Below are positions 1-6,119 of a stretch of 6,119 bases of DNA, piece after piece. The stretch is taken from positions 1 to 6,119 of the forward strand of contig JAQCGA010000267.1 of assembly GCA_027619145.1 (NCBI GenBank), read 5' to 3'. Position 1 is the stretch's first letter; every line of letters begins with the position of its first letter. The stretch comes from a bacterium (lineage in GTDB: Bacteria; Latescibacterota; UBA2968; GCA-2709665). Under the pieces are notes generated by a model. The model made no database searches. It saw nothing but the letters and a program-made list of their open reading frames with translations, and was not told the DNA's origin. The translations under genes and the position numbers were made by a program.

Positions 1-789
1 CAGCCCGGTGCTCGTTGTGCGGTAGAGCCTTATCTCAATTGCGGCCGGTGTATTGCCTGCCAACAGGGAAAGACAAATTGCTGCGTTGAATTGCGCCTGA
101 TAGGCGTGCATATTGATGGGGGTATGCGCGAGTCAATCCTGGTTCCGTCGAACAAACTGCATGAATCTAATGTTTTGCAGACAGACCAGCTTGCGCTGGT
201 GGAAATGCTGGGCATTGGGGCGCACGCAGTGGATCGGGCAAATCTTGCAAAAGGAGAAACCGCGCTGGTGATTGGTGCTGGACCCATTGGACTTTCGGTG
301 ATTCAGTTTGCGCAAATTGCGGGAGCACGTGTCATTCTGATGGAGGTGAGTCAGACTCGGATTGCCTTTTGCAAGTCGCAGTTTGGGGTAGAGGAAGTGA
401 TTCAGGCAGGCGAAAATGCGCTAGGAGAACTTCGGGATTTGCTTGGAGGCGAGTTGCCCACTGCGGTGTTCGATGCGACCGGAAATCCGAATTCGATGAA
501 TGCGGCGTTTCAATACGTGGCCAATGGGGGGCGACTGGTTTTTGTGGGGTTGGTGCAGAGCGATATTACTTTTTTTGATCCTGAGTTTCACCGCCGGGAG
601 ATTACTCTGCTGGCTACCCGGAATTCGCTGAGTAAGGATTTTGTACGCATTGTTCGGCTGATGGAAGAAGGAACGGTGGATACCCGGCCCTGGATTACAC
701 ATGGGGCAACATTTGAAGACTTTGTAGAGCAATTTCCTGCCTGGCTGGAGCCGGAGCAGGGGGTTGTGAAGGCGATGTTGACTCTGTGA
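1..789 (+). CDS. Zinc-type medium-chain alcohol/polyol dehydrogenase, LgoD-like (5' end outside the window)
   Basis: This is the C-terminal 262 residues of a zinc-dependent medium-chain dehydrogenase. The reading frame is open from base 1 and the real start lies upstream; an in-frame TTG at 91 falls inside the conserved fold and is not a start. Fragment residues C14, C17, C20 and C28 form the C-x2-C-x2-C-x7-C structural zinc lobe. The Rossmann motif GAGPIG is at residues 92-97, and the acidic E115 at the end of the second beta strand suggests NAD(H) rather than NADP(H). The catalytic-zinc Cys and His ligands would be upstream and cannot be checked. From memory, segments such as TNCC, IGVH.DGG, DATGN..MN, FVGL and DPEFH resemble E. 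coli L-galactonate 5-dehydrogenase (LgoD/YjjN), so a sugar-acid or polyol substrate is likely but unproven. It is followed by yigZ after 18 nt. Confidence 0.92.
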   Translation, partial: QPGARCAVEPYLNCGRCIACQQGKTNCCVELRLIGVHIDGGMRESILVPSNKLHESNVLQTDQLALVEMLGIGAHAVDRANLAKGETALVIGAGPIGLSVIQFAQIAGARVILMEVSQTRIAFCKSQFGVEEVIQAGENALGELRDLLGGELPTAVFDATGNPNSMNAAFQYVANGGRLVFVGLVQSDITFFDPEFHRREITLLATRNSLSKDFVRIVRLMEEGTVDTRPWITHGATFEDFVEQFPAWLEPEQGVVKAMLTL

Positions 790-807
790 AAAGTGGGTGA
801 AGTTTAG

Positions 808-1443
808 ATGCCAAATTCTATGCCGCAGGGCGCACGATATGTGATTCCGGCCGGTCGATGCCGGGTGGAAGAGGAGATTCAGCGGAGCCGGTTTATCAGT
901 ACGTTGGAGTATGCGGCTACCGTAGAAGATGCACGTGCGTTTGTAGAAGAAGTGCGTGGCGAGTTTCCGGATGCAAGCCACAATTGTTGGGCATATCTTG
1001 TGGGGCCGCCGGGTAGTTCGGGAAGTGTGGGGATGAGCGATGATGGAGAACCGCATGGTACGGCGGGGCGTCCGATGTTGAATATGTTGATGCATAGCGA
1101 AGTGGGCGATGTGGCGGTGGTGGTTACACGGTATTTTGGTGGGACGAAGCTGGGCAAAGGGGGTTTGGTTCGGGCTTATTCGGGTGGGGTGCAGGCGGCG
1201 CTACAACGTGTGAAGCGGGCCGAGCGTGTGACGTACGCAATGCTACACATGATCATAGACTATACGCACGTGGCAGGGTTGCAGCGGATGCTGCCGGATT
1301 TTGAAGCTACAATAGAGTCGGAACAATTTAGCGCGGATGCGGAGTTGCGGTTGAAGTTGCCCGAAGAACATGTGGAGGATTTCCAGAAAGCGGCAGGCGA
1401 TTTGACGAGCGGTCAAATGATTCTGGAGCGTGAGGACGGTTGA
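808..1443 (+). CDS. yigZ: YigZ/IMPACT family protein (UPF0029 plus DUF1949)
   Basis: A 211-residue protein of the usual length for the YigZ/YvyE family. The N-terminal IMPACT (UPF0029) domain covers about residues 12-135 and carries both family signatures: SDDGEPHGTAGRPML at 77-91 and RYFGGTKLGKGGLVRAY at 108-124. The C-terminal part, about 143-207, fits the small ferredoxin-like DUF1949 domain. The eukaryotic relative IMPACT regulates Gcn2 through Gcn1; the bacterial role is not established, although nucleic-acid or ribosome association has been suggested. I chose the ATG at 808 because GGTGA at 796-800 sits 7 nt before it; an in-frame ATG at 820 is possible and would remove four residues. 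It lies 18 nt after the dehydrogenase stop, so co-transcription is likely. It is probably a housekeeping gene rather than part of the pathway around it. Confidence 0.95.
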   Translation: MPNSMPQGARYVIPAGRCRVEEEIQRSRFISTLEYAATVEDARAFVEEVRGEFPDASHNCWAYLVGPPGSSGSVGMSDDGEPHGTAGRPMLNMLMHSEVGDVAVVVTRYFGGTKLGKGGLVRAYSGGVQAALQRVKRAERVTYAMLHMIIDYTHVAGLQRMLPDFEATIESEQFSADAELRLKLPEEHVEDFQKAAGDLTSGQMILEREDG

Positions 1444-1542
1444 AGCGAAGATTTTTGTTTTTACAGAGGTGGGTTTCTCTGCCTTGTCGCAGTCTTGTTT
1501 TAATGGGATTCCTACTTATCGAGTCTGAAAGGAGCATATACA
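1444..1542 (+). other. Intergenic gap, possible start of a new transcription unit
   Basis: This 99-nt gap is the longest non-coding stretch in the window and is visibly richer in T than the G-rich genes beside it. T runs at 1452-1455 and 1457-1462 are not preceded by a hairpin I can draw, so they do not make a convincing terminator. Weak promoter-like pieces exist: TTTACA at 1460-1465, and TTGTTT at 1495-1500 followed 15 nt later by TTATCG. None has a proper partner at standard spacing. Position and base composition make it the best candidate site for a promoter driving the four downstream genes, but the sequence alone does not prove one. Confidence 0.3.
1528..1534 (+). promoter_or_regulatory. 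Strong ribosome binding site of the aminotransferase gene
   Basis: AAAGGAG ends 8 nt before the ATG at 1543. It is the best Shine-Dalgarno match in the window, fixes the aminotransferase start, and suggests this gene is well translated as the lead of its unit. Confidence 0.8.
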
Positions 1543-2778
1543 ATGGATCGAGCGGCATTGTTGGGCGGTGTGCCCGTGCGAAAAAAGCCTTTTCCGGCCT
1601 GGCCGCAGTCGGACGGGCGGGATCTGAAATTTCTCCAGGGTGTGCTGGAGACGAGCCAATGGGGCGGTACCATTCACGGGCCAAAAGTGCAGGAGATTTG
1701 TGAACGGTATGCGGATTTTGTGGATGCAGGTTACGGGGTGGGTATGGCCAGCTGCACGGCCGGGTTGGAGCTTTCGTTGCGGGCATTTGATATTGGGCCG
1801 GGCGATGAGGTCATTGTGCCGGCCTATACATTTATTGCCACATCTCTGGTTCCATTGATGGTAGGGGCAGATGTTGTGTTTGCAGATATGGATCCGAAGA
1901 CGTTGTGTCTTACGCCGGAAGCGATTGAAGCGGCAGTGGGGCCAAACACGAAGGCTATCATTCCGGTACATTTTGCTGGCCATGCGGCAGATGTGGAGGG
2001 GATTCAGGCGGTGGCCCGAAAGCACGGATTGAAGGTGATTTGGGACGCGGCGCATGCGCACACGACGGAGTGGCGCGGTAAAGGTGTGGGTGGGTTGGGT
2101 GAGGTGGCGGTGTACAGTTTTAACCACGCAAAGAATTTGACGTGTGGCGAAGGTGGAATGGTAACGACGAATGACGAGGAACTTGCAGATTTGTTGCGGT
2201 ACTCGTTATCCACATTTGGGCGCAAAAAAGGTCGGCCCTGGTACGAACACCACCGTTTGGGTTTCAGTGAACCGTTGACGGAGTTTCAGGGGGCAATTTT
2301 GCTGGGGCAGTTTGAGCAACTGGACGAACAGAGCCGGGTGCGGGAGAAGAATGCGGAGCTGTTGATTCGTGGGTTGTCTGAAATTGAGGGTGTCGATCCG
2401 CCTTATATTTCATCGGATACAACACGGCATGGGTGGCATGTGTTTATGATGACGTATCATCCGGAGGCATTTGAGGGATTACCGAAAGAACTGTTTAAGG
2501 AAGCCCTGGCCGCCGAAGGGATCCTCACCGGCGGATATGGGTATCCGCTGTACGATAATCCGATGTATATCCAGGAAACAGGGAAAGTGGTAGGGGCGCA
2601 CTCGAAGTTTCGTAAGATGCCCTGTCCGGTGAGCGAGTGGGCCTGCTCGGAAGGGATTTTCTCAATTTCGCAGTCTATGTTGCTGGACGGCCCGGATGGG
2701 ATGAACGATATTGTGAATGCGATTGCGAAGGTGAAGGCCAATGCCGGGGATCTTTTAGCGCAACGGAAGGGCGAGTAA
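1543..2778 (+). CDS. DegT/DnrJ/EryC1/StrS-family PLP-dependent aminotransferase
   Basis: A 411-residue type I-fold aminotransferase of the family that aminates keto-sugars, keto-cyclitols and AHBA-type precursors, with PLP as cofactor. The Schiff-base lysine is K197 in SFNHAKNLTCGEGG, D168 in the WDAAHAH segment should hold the PLP pyridine nitrogen, and SCTAGLEL at 70-77 is the phosphate-binding helix start. The N-terminus (LLGGVPVRKKPFPAWP, from residue 6) and the late segment with ALAAEGI and GYGYPLY at 322-337 resemble the StsC (scyllo-inosose aminotransferase) and AHBA-synthase branch more than the nucleotide-sugar branch ArnB/WecE; this is from memory, not a search. A strong ribosome site supports the start. 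The stop overlaps the deacetylase start by one base, so the two are translationally coupled. The amino donor (probably Gln or Glu) and the acceptor are unknown. Confidence 0.95.
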   Translation: MDRAALLGGVPVRKKPFPAWPQSDGRDLKFLQGVLETSQWGGTIHGPKVQEICERYADFVDAGYGVGMASCTAGLELSLRAFDIGPGDEVIVPAYTFIATSLVPLMVGADVVFADMDPKTLCLTPEAIEAAVGPNTKAIIPVHFAGHAADVEGIQAVARKHGLKVIWDAAHAHTTEWRGKGVGGLGEVAVYSFNHAKNLTCGEGGMVTTNDEELADLLRYSLSTFGRKKGRPWYEHHRLGFSEPLTEFQGAILLGQFEQLDEQSRVREKNAELLIRGLSEIEGVDPPYISSDTTRHGWHVFMMTYHPEAFEGLPKELFKEALAAEGILTGGYGYPLYDNPMYIQETGKVVGAHSKFRKMPCPVSEWACSEGIFSISQSMLLDGPDGMNDIVNAIAKVKANAGDLLAQRKGE

Positions 2779-2780
2779 TG
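2776..2780 (+). other. TAATG stop/start overlap coupling aminotransferase and deacetylase
   Basis: The aminotransferase stop TAA (2776-2778) shares its last A with the deacetylase ATG (2778-2780). Together with GGAAGG just upstream, this is a typical arrangement for re-initiation by the same ribosome, so the two proteins are probably made in similar amounts and may act in one pathway. Confidence 0.75.
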
Positions 2781-3524
2781 GCTGAACATTCTTGCTGGGG
2801 TTCCTGCCGAGGCGCGGTTTCACTTACGTTCGATGACGGCCGGACCAGCCAGCTTCAAAAGGCGATTCCGGCAATGAACAAATTCGGCGTTCGGGGTACG
2901 TTTTATCTGAATCCGAGGGGAGACAACTGGAAAGAACGGCTGGCACCCTGGGTAGATGTGGCCGCTGCGGGACACGAGATTGGGAATCATTCATTGTCCC
3001 ATGCCTGTTCGAATAATTTGATTGGCAGGACGGGTGGGCTGGAGGATTTGAGCGTGGCCGAGGTGGAGCAGGATATTCTGGCCGCACAGGAGCGATTGGT
3101 GGAGTTGGTGCCACACCAGAAGAAATGGACGTTTGCTTACCCGTGTTATCAGACATTTGTGGGGCGGGGCACTGGACGGCAAAGTTATGTGCCGGTGGTG
3201 ACCCAGCATTTTTTAAGTGGACGCGCCGGAGGTGAGTATGGGATTGCCAACCAGCCGGAATTCATGGATCTGGCCTGTGTGCATGGGCTGGCCACGGACC
3301 GGATGAGCGGGTTCGAGATGGTCGGGCTGGTAGAGGCGCTGGCCATGCAGGGCCAGTGGGTGAATCTGGTATTTCACGATATTGATGGTGCGCGGCTGAC
3401 GGTGGGCGGGTATGATTTTAACATGTTGTTGGAATATTTGCAGCGTCGTTCGAACGAGGTGTGGACGGCACCTGCTGTGGAAGTGTCGGAAAAGATTGCT
3501 ACATTTCAAAAAGAGTATCTGTAG
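2778..3524 (+). CDS. NodB-type polysaccharide deacetylase family protein, probably cytoplasmic
   Basis: A 248-residue protein with a carbohydrate-esterase-4 (NodB) fold, a family of metal-dependent N- or O-deacetylases. Motif 1 is TFDDG at 17-21, with D19 as likely catalytic base and D20 as metal ligand. Motif 2 is H71-x3-H75 in GNHSLSH, supplying both metal histidines. Motif 3 is FAYPC at 119-123, without the arginine of classic chitin and peptidoglycan deacetylases. LVFHDI at 197-202 gives the late histidine H200. There is no signal peptide or membrane segment, unlike cell-wall deacetylases, so a small cytoplasmic substrate is more likely than a polymer. The start at 2778 is set by GGAAGG at 2765-2770, 7 nt upstream, and by the TAATG overlap with the aminotransferase stop. 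A longer in-frame start at 2637 would overlap that gene by about 140 nt and is unlikely. Confidence 0.92.
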   Translation: MAEHSCWGSCRGAVSLTFDDGRTSQLQKAIPAMNKFGVRGTFYLNPRGDNWKERLAPWVDVAAAGHEIGNHSLSHACSNNLIGRTGGLEDLSVAEVEQDILAAQERLVELVPHQKKWTFAYPCYQTFVGRGTGRQSYVPVVTQHFLSGRAGGEYGIANQPEFMDLACVHGLATDRMSGFEMVGLVEALAMQGQWVNLVFHDIDGARLTVGGYDFNMLLEYLQRRSNEVWTAPAVEVSEKIATFQKEYL

Positions 3525-3564
3525 AACTGTGTGGGTGTTCGACCATGGAATCGGGAGCGTTATC

Positions 3565-3575
3565 AGGAAAAGGGA
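3565..3575 (+). promoter_or_regulatory. Ribosome binding site that decides the start of the double MBL gene
   Basis: The purine run AGGAAAAGGGA lies just before the ATG at 3578; its AGGA part (3565-3568) is 9 nt from the start. The other in-frame ATG, at 3545, has only a poor GTGGGTG stretch upstream and would add eleven residues. The MSKKRRK start is therefore preferred. Confidence 0.6.
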
Positions 3576-3577
3576 AT

Positions 3578-5434
3578 ATGAGTAAGAAACGACGAAAGAA
3601 CCGGCAGGCGGTAAAACAGACGGGCTCCGAGCAGATTCGGGGTTCGGTAGAGACGTTGAGTGAGCACCTGTTCTGGATTGCGGATACGTGCAGTGTATAT
3701 GGCGTGCGTGCAAATGGAAAGACGCTGCTGATCGATTGCGGAACGGGAATTCGGCCAGGTGCGGACAGGGGGGCCGGGTCAGTGGAGCAGGTGTTCTTGA
3801 CGCATTTTCATCGGGATCAGTGCGCATCTGCACCGGCCTGGCAGACGCATGGTGCCGGGGTGGTGGTGCCGTTTTCGGAGAAGCGATTTTACGAAGAGGC
3901 GGATCTGCTGCGTGCGGGGTATGACATCTATGATAATTATACTTCGTACTATCCTACATTTGGGCCGCTACAAGATGTGACTCCAGAAGGGTATGCGCAC
4001 GATTATGAGGCGCTGACCTGGCAGGGCATGCGGTTCGAGGTGGTGCCGCTTCCCGGGCATACGTTTGGTTCGGTGGGGTATTTGTTTGAGGTGGATGGAG
4101 AGCGGGTGCTGGCGTGCGGAGATTTGATGAGTGCACCAGGAAAAATGCATGAGTACTATTCCAGCCAGTGGCGGTATATGGATTTTCAGGGGCACGCACA
4201 ACACCTGGAGAGCCTGAAGCGAGCGGAGGCTCTGGGTGTGGACCGGGTGTTGCCAGGACACGGGGTGCCTTTTGAAGCGACTCGGGAAGCATTTGGGGAA
4301 TTGCGCAGTGCGCTGGAAGAATTATACGCGCTGTTCCATGGGCGGCGGTACGAGTACTTTCACCCGGTTTTTCGGCGGTTGACGCCGCATGTGGTGGAGG
4401 TGTCGAATGCGGAGGCGAAGTCGTATTTGATTTGTGACGATGCGGGGCACGCGGTGATGATTGACTGCGGGTATACGGACCACGCACGTATTTCGGCAAA
4501 TCCCCACCGGTTCATTGACCATTTGACGCCGCATCTGGAACGGGAGCTGGGGATTCGTACGGTGGAATGGTTTCTTCCGTCGCATTATCACGACGATCAT
4601 CTGGCGGGACTACCTGCGTTGCAGGCGAAGTACGGAACACAGGTGGTTTCGTCTCCAGAGCTAAAAGATATTCTGGAGCATCCGGAACGCTACGATATGC
4701 CCTGTCTGGTGCCGCGTGAAACCCATGTGGATCAGGTGGTAAACCGAGGAGAGGCATTCCAGTGGCGTGGGATTGATTTTTATATGGAGCAGCATCCGGG
4801 GCAGACGCTGTACCACCATCTGATCCGGTTTGAGGTGGACCGGCGACGGTTCTTGAGCATTGGCGACAATATTTCTGGTGCGTGTTTCCGTGAGAAGCGA
4901 GATTATATCCATTCGTTTATTCCCAAGAACCGGACGCCGGTTTCCAGCTACGGAGATATGCCCCGGCAAATTCTGGAGGCGCAGCCGCACGTGTTGTTGA
5001 CTGGCCACGGGGGCGCGGTGCTGTTTGACGAGGGCAAGACGGAGCGCTGGCAGGAGTGGATGGATCGGTGGCAAGCGCTGTTTACACAGATCCTGGACCA
5101 GCCGCATGCAGATATGGGAATGGACCCGCACTGGGTGGAGTTCTATCCGTACAAGGTGCGTATACAGCCAGGAGAGACGGTGCGATATACGGTTACGGTA
5201 CGGAATTATGAAGAGGATGTGCGGGTATGTGCACTGCGATTCCGATCTGTGGAAGGTGTAGGATTAGAACCGCAAGAAGTAGAGATGCGGGTACGTGGTG
5301 GGGAAAGTTCACAGTGCGAGGTGGAGGCCCGGTTTCCGGAGGCGTTTAAAACGCATTCTTTACCGGTGGTTGCGGATGTGACATGGAATGGGCAGGCGTT
5401 GGGAGAAATTGCTGAGGCGATTGCGTACTGGTAA
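3578..5434 (+). CDS. Tandem double metallo-beta-lactamase-fold hydrolase with C-terminal Ig-like tail
   Basis: A 618-residue protein, about twice the size of a typical single-domain MBL enzyme. Residues 1-13 are very basic. MBL domain 1 (about 25-250) has H76-x-H78-x-D80-Q81, H161 in PGHT, D182 and H228 in LPGHG. MBL domain 2 (about 265-505) has H336-x-H338-x-D340-H341, PGQT with Q409 at the aligned place of H161, D430 and H477 in TGHGG. The halves align along their length, pointing to internal duplication. Each keeps most metal ligands but has one histidine replaced by glutamine, at different positions. Residues about 520-618 look like a beta-sandwich of Ig-like or NEW3 type (IQPGETVRYTVTVRN, then alternating strands). 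There is no signal peptide or membrane segment. MBL folds usually hydrolyse esters, thioesters, lactones, phosphodiesters or amides; no substrate can be assigned. It follows the deacetylase by 53 nt. Confidence 0.93.
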   Translation: MSKKRRKNRQAVKQTGSEQIRGSVETLSEHLFWIADTCSVYGVRANGKTLLIDCGTGIRPGADRGAGSVEQVFLTHFHRDQCASAPAWQTHGAGVVVPFSEKRFYEEADLLRAGYDIYDNYTSYYPTFGPLQDVTPEGYAHDYEALTWQGMRFEVVPLPGHTFGSVGYLFEVDGERVLACGDLMSAPGKMHEYYSSQWRYMDFQGHAQHLESLKRAEALGVDRVLPGHGVPFEATREAFGELRSALEELYALFHGRRYEYFHPVFRRLTPHVVEVSNAEAKSYLICDDAGHAVMIDCGYTDHARISANPHRFIDHLTPHLERELGIRTVEWFLPSHYHDDHLAGLPALQAKYGTQVVSSPELKDILEHPERYDMPCLVPRETHVDQVVNRGEAFQWRGIDFYMEQHPGQTLYHHLIRFEVDRRRFLSIGDNISGACFREKRDYIHSFIPKNRTPVSSYGDMPRQILEAQPHVLLTGHGGAVLFDEGKTERWQEWMDRWQALFTQILDQPHADMGMDPHWVEFYPYKVRIQPGETVRYTVTVRNYEEDVRVCALRFRSVEGVGLEPQEVEMRVRGGESSQCEVEARFPEAFKTHSLPVVADVTWNGQALGEIAEAIAYW

Positions 5435-5467
5435 GATCACGATGGTCCAGGGATTGGGCCGATTTTC

Positions 5468-5473
5468 AGGGAG
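5468..5473 (+). promoter_or_regulatory. Ribosome binding site of the creatininase-family gene
   Basis: AGGGAG ends 7 nt before the ATG at 5481. It favours this start over the in-frame ATG at 5442, which has no comparable site and would add a 13-residue extension not expected in the family. Confidence 0.7.
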
Positions 5474-5480
5474 CATTTTT

Positions 5481-6119
5481 ATGGCAGACGAGCGTGTGTT
5501 TGTTGGGGATTTGACCCGGAAGGAATTCCGGGAGCGGATGCAGGCAGGTACAATCCGGGCGGCCATTGTACCCACGGCAGCTACGGAGCAGCACAACGAG
5601 CACCTGGAGATGATTCATGATACGCTACACGTGACCTACATGGCAGAGCAGGCGGCCAAACGGCTCCACCCTCAGGTGGTGGTTGCTTCGCCGATCAGTA
5701 TTGGGGTGTCCGAGCACTGGATGGAACATATTGGAACGCTGACGGTGCGGCCGGAGATTTTTTGTGAATATGTATTTGATGTGTGCAAATCGCTGAAGCG
5801 GGCAGGTGTGGAGAATATTTTGATTTTGAATGGCCACGGTGGGAATGTGAAGCCGTTGATGCGCCGCCTGGATGAATACCGGGATAAGTTGAAAGTGAAC
5901 CTGCGGTTTCAGTCTTACTGGGATGTGTACGATCCGGCACTGGTGCGGGAGTTGATGGAGAAGAAGAGGCTCCCAGGTCACGCGTGTGAATTTGAGACCT
6001 CTACGATGCTGGTGCTGGCGCCTGAGCGGGTGCATAAGGAGGATATTGATAACGAAGCGGCTGCGCTGGGTACGAAAGAAAAAGGAGAGCGGCTGCTGGA
6101 ACCGGCGGTTGAGGGCGTG
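5481..6119 (+). CDS. Creatininase-family amidohydrolase (3' end outside the window)
   Basis: The first 213 residues of a creatininase-family protein; the frame is open to the last base, and full-length members are about 240-270 residues. The family binds two divalent metals and hydrolyses cyclic or linear amides: creatininase itself, the archaeal formamide hydrolase ArfB, and the mycofactocin peptidase MftE. Expected ligands are present: E36 and H38 in ATEQHNEHL, D47 in HDT, H119 in NGHGGN, and an acidic ligand in the HACEFETS segment, probably E172. The usual GSTEQHGPHLP signature is changed to AATEQHNEHLE, as if in a distinct subfamily. NGHGGN rather than creatininase's NGHYEN argues against true creatinine hydrolysis. 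No signal peptide is seen. It lies 46 nt after the MBL gene, so it probably belongs to the same operon and may cleave an amide made or exposed by the neighbouring enzymes. Confidence 0.92.
   Translation, partial: MADERVFVGDLTRKEFRERMQAGTIRAAIVPTAATEQHNEHLEMIHDTLHVTYMAEQAAKRLHPQVVVASPISIGVSEHWMEHIGTLTVRPEIFCEYVFDVCKSLKRAGVENILILNGHGGNVKPLMRRLDEYRDKLKVNLRFQSYWDVYDPALVRELMEKKRLPGHACEFETSTMLVLAPERVHKEDIDNEAAALGTKEKGERLLEPAVEGV

Noticed and set aside
91..789. TTG at 91 as the start of the dehydrogenase
   Set aside because: The frame is open to base 1 and the upstream codons encode the four-cysteine zinc lobe, so the gene begins before the window.
421..1095. Long open frame on the - strand (224 codons) across the dehydrogenase and yigZ
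   Set aside because: It is antisense to two well-recognised genes, its translation is rich in His, Arg and Pro with no family motif, and such frames are expected opposite G-rich coding sequence. The same applies to the other - strand frames, for example 1516-2127, 3213-3833 and 3954-4499.
1452..1462. T-rich run after yigZ as an intrinsic terminator
   Set aside because: No stable stem can be drawn immediately upstream, so the run alone is insufficient.
2637..2777. Longer deacetylase start at 2637
   Set aside because: It would overlap the end of the aminotransferase by about 140 nt and add a Cys- and Gly-rich stretch unrelated to the NodB fold; the coupled ATG at 2778 has a ribosome site.
5442..5466. 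Short hairpin (GGTCC at 5444-5448 with GGGCC at 5456-5460) before TTTT, as a terminator between the MBL and creatininase genes
   Set aside because: The stem is only five pairs with one G-U, the T run is four bases, and it sits directly before the next gene's ribosome site. Chance is the better explanation.
5481..6119. True creatininase (creatinine degradation)
   Set aside because: NGHGGN replaces the NGHYEN of creatininase, the signature around E36 differs, and no creatinase or sarcosine oxidase gene is nearby.

Overview
The window holds six genes, all on the + strand and tightly packed, in a bacterial genome of moderate-to-high GC with many codons ending in G. The first and last genes run off the edges. 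In order they are: a zinc-type medium-chain alcohol dehydrogenase (3' part only); a YigZ/IMPACT-family protein; a DegT/DnrJ/EryC1/StrS-type PLP aminotransferase; a NodB-type polysaccharide deacetylase; a protein with two metallo-beta-lactamase (MBL) folds in tandem and a C-terminal beta-rich tail; and a creatininase-family amidohydrolase (5' part only). I see no RNA gene, mobile element, repeat array or CRISPR.

Layout: the dehydrogenase ends at 789 and yigZ starts 18 nt later. A 99-nt gap (1444-1542) precedes the aminotransferase and is the only place with obvious room for a new promoter. The aminotransferase and deacetylase overlap by one base (TAATG at 2776-2780). The MBL gene follows after 53 nt and the creatininase gene after another 46 nt. 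Genes 3 to 6 therefore look like one transcription unit, possibly joined to the first two by read-through.

How the genes may work together (inference): an LgoD-like sugar-acid or polyol dehydrogenase, a StsC/AHBA-synthase-like aminotransferase, a NodB-fold deacetylase, a duplicated MBL hydrolase and a creatininase-family amidohydrolase would fit a pathway that oxidises and aminates a sugar- or cyclitol-like compound and cleaves amide or ester bonds. None of the complete proteins has a visible signal peptide, so this chemistry is probably cytoplasmic. No substrate can be read from the sequence. YigZ is probably a housekeeping passenger.

The strongest oddity is the double MBL protein. Its two halves align well, and each has lost a different histidine of the canonical metal-site set to glutamine (Q81 in the first, Q409 in the second). 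The organism cannot be identified. The mix of StsC-like aminotransferase, cytoplasmic NodB protein and creatininase paralogue resembles gene content I associate with uncultured environmental lineages such as Poribacteria, Latescibacterota or Planctomycetota relatives, but that is only an impression.
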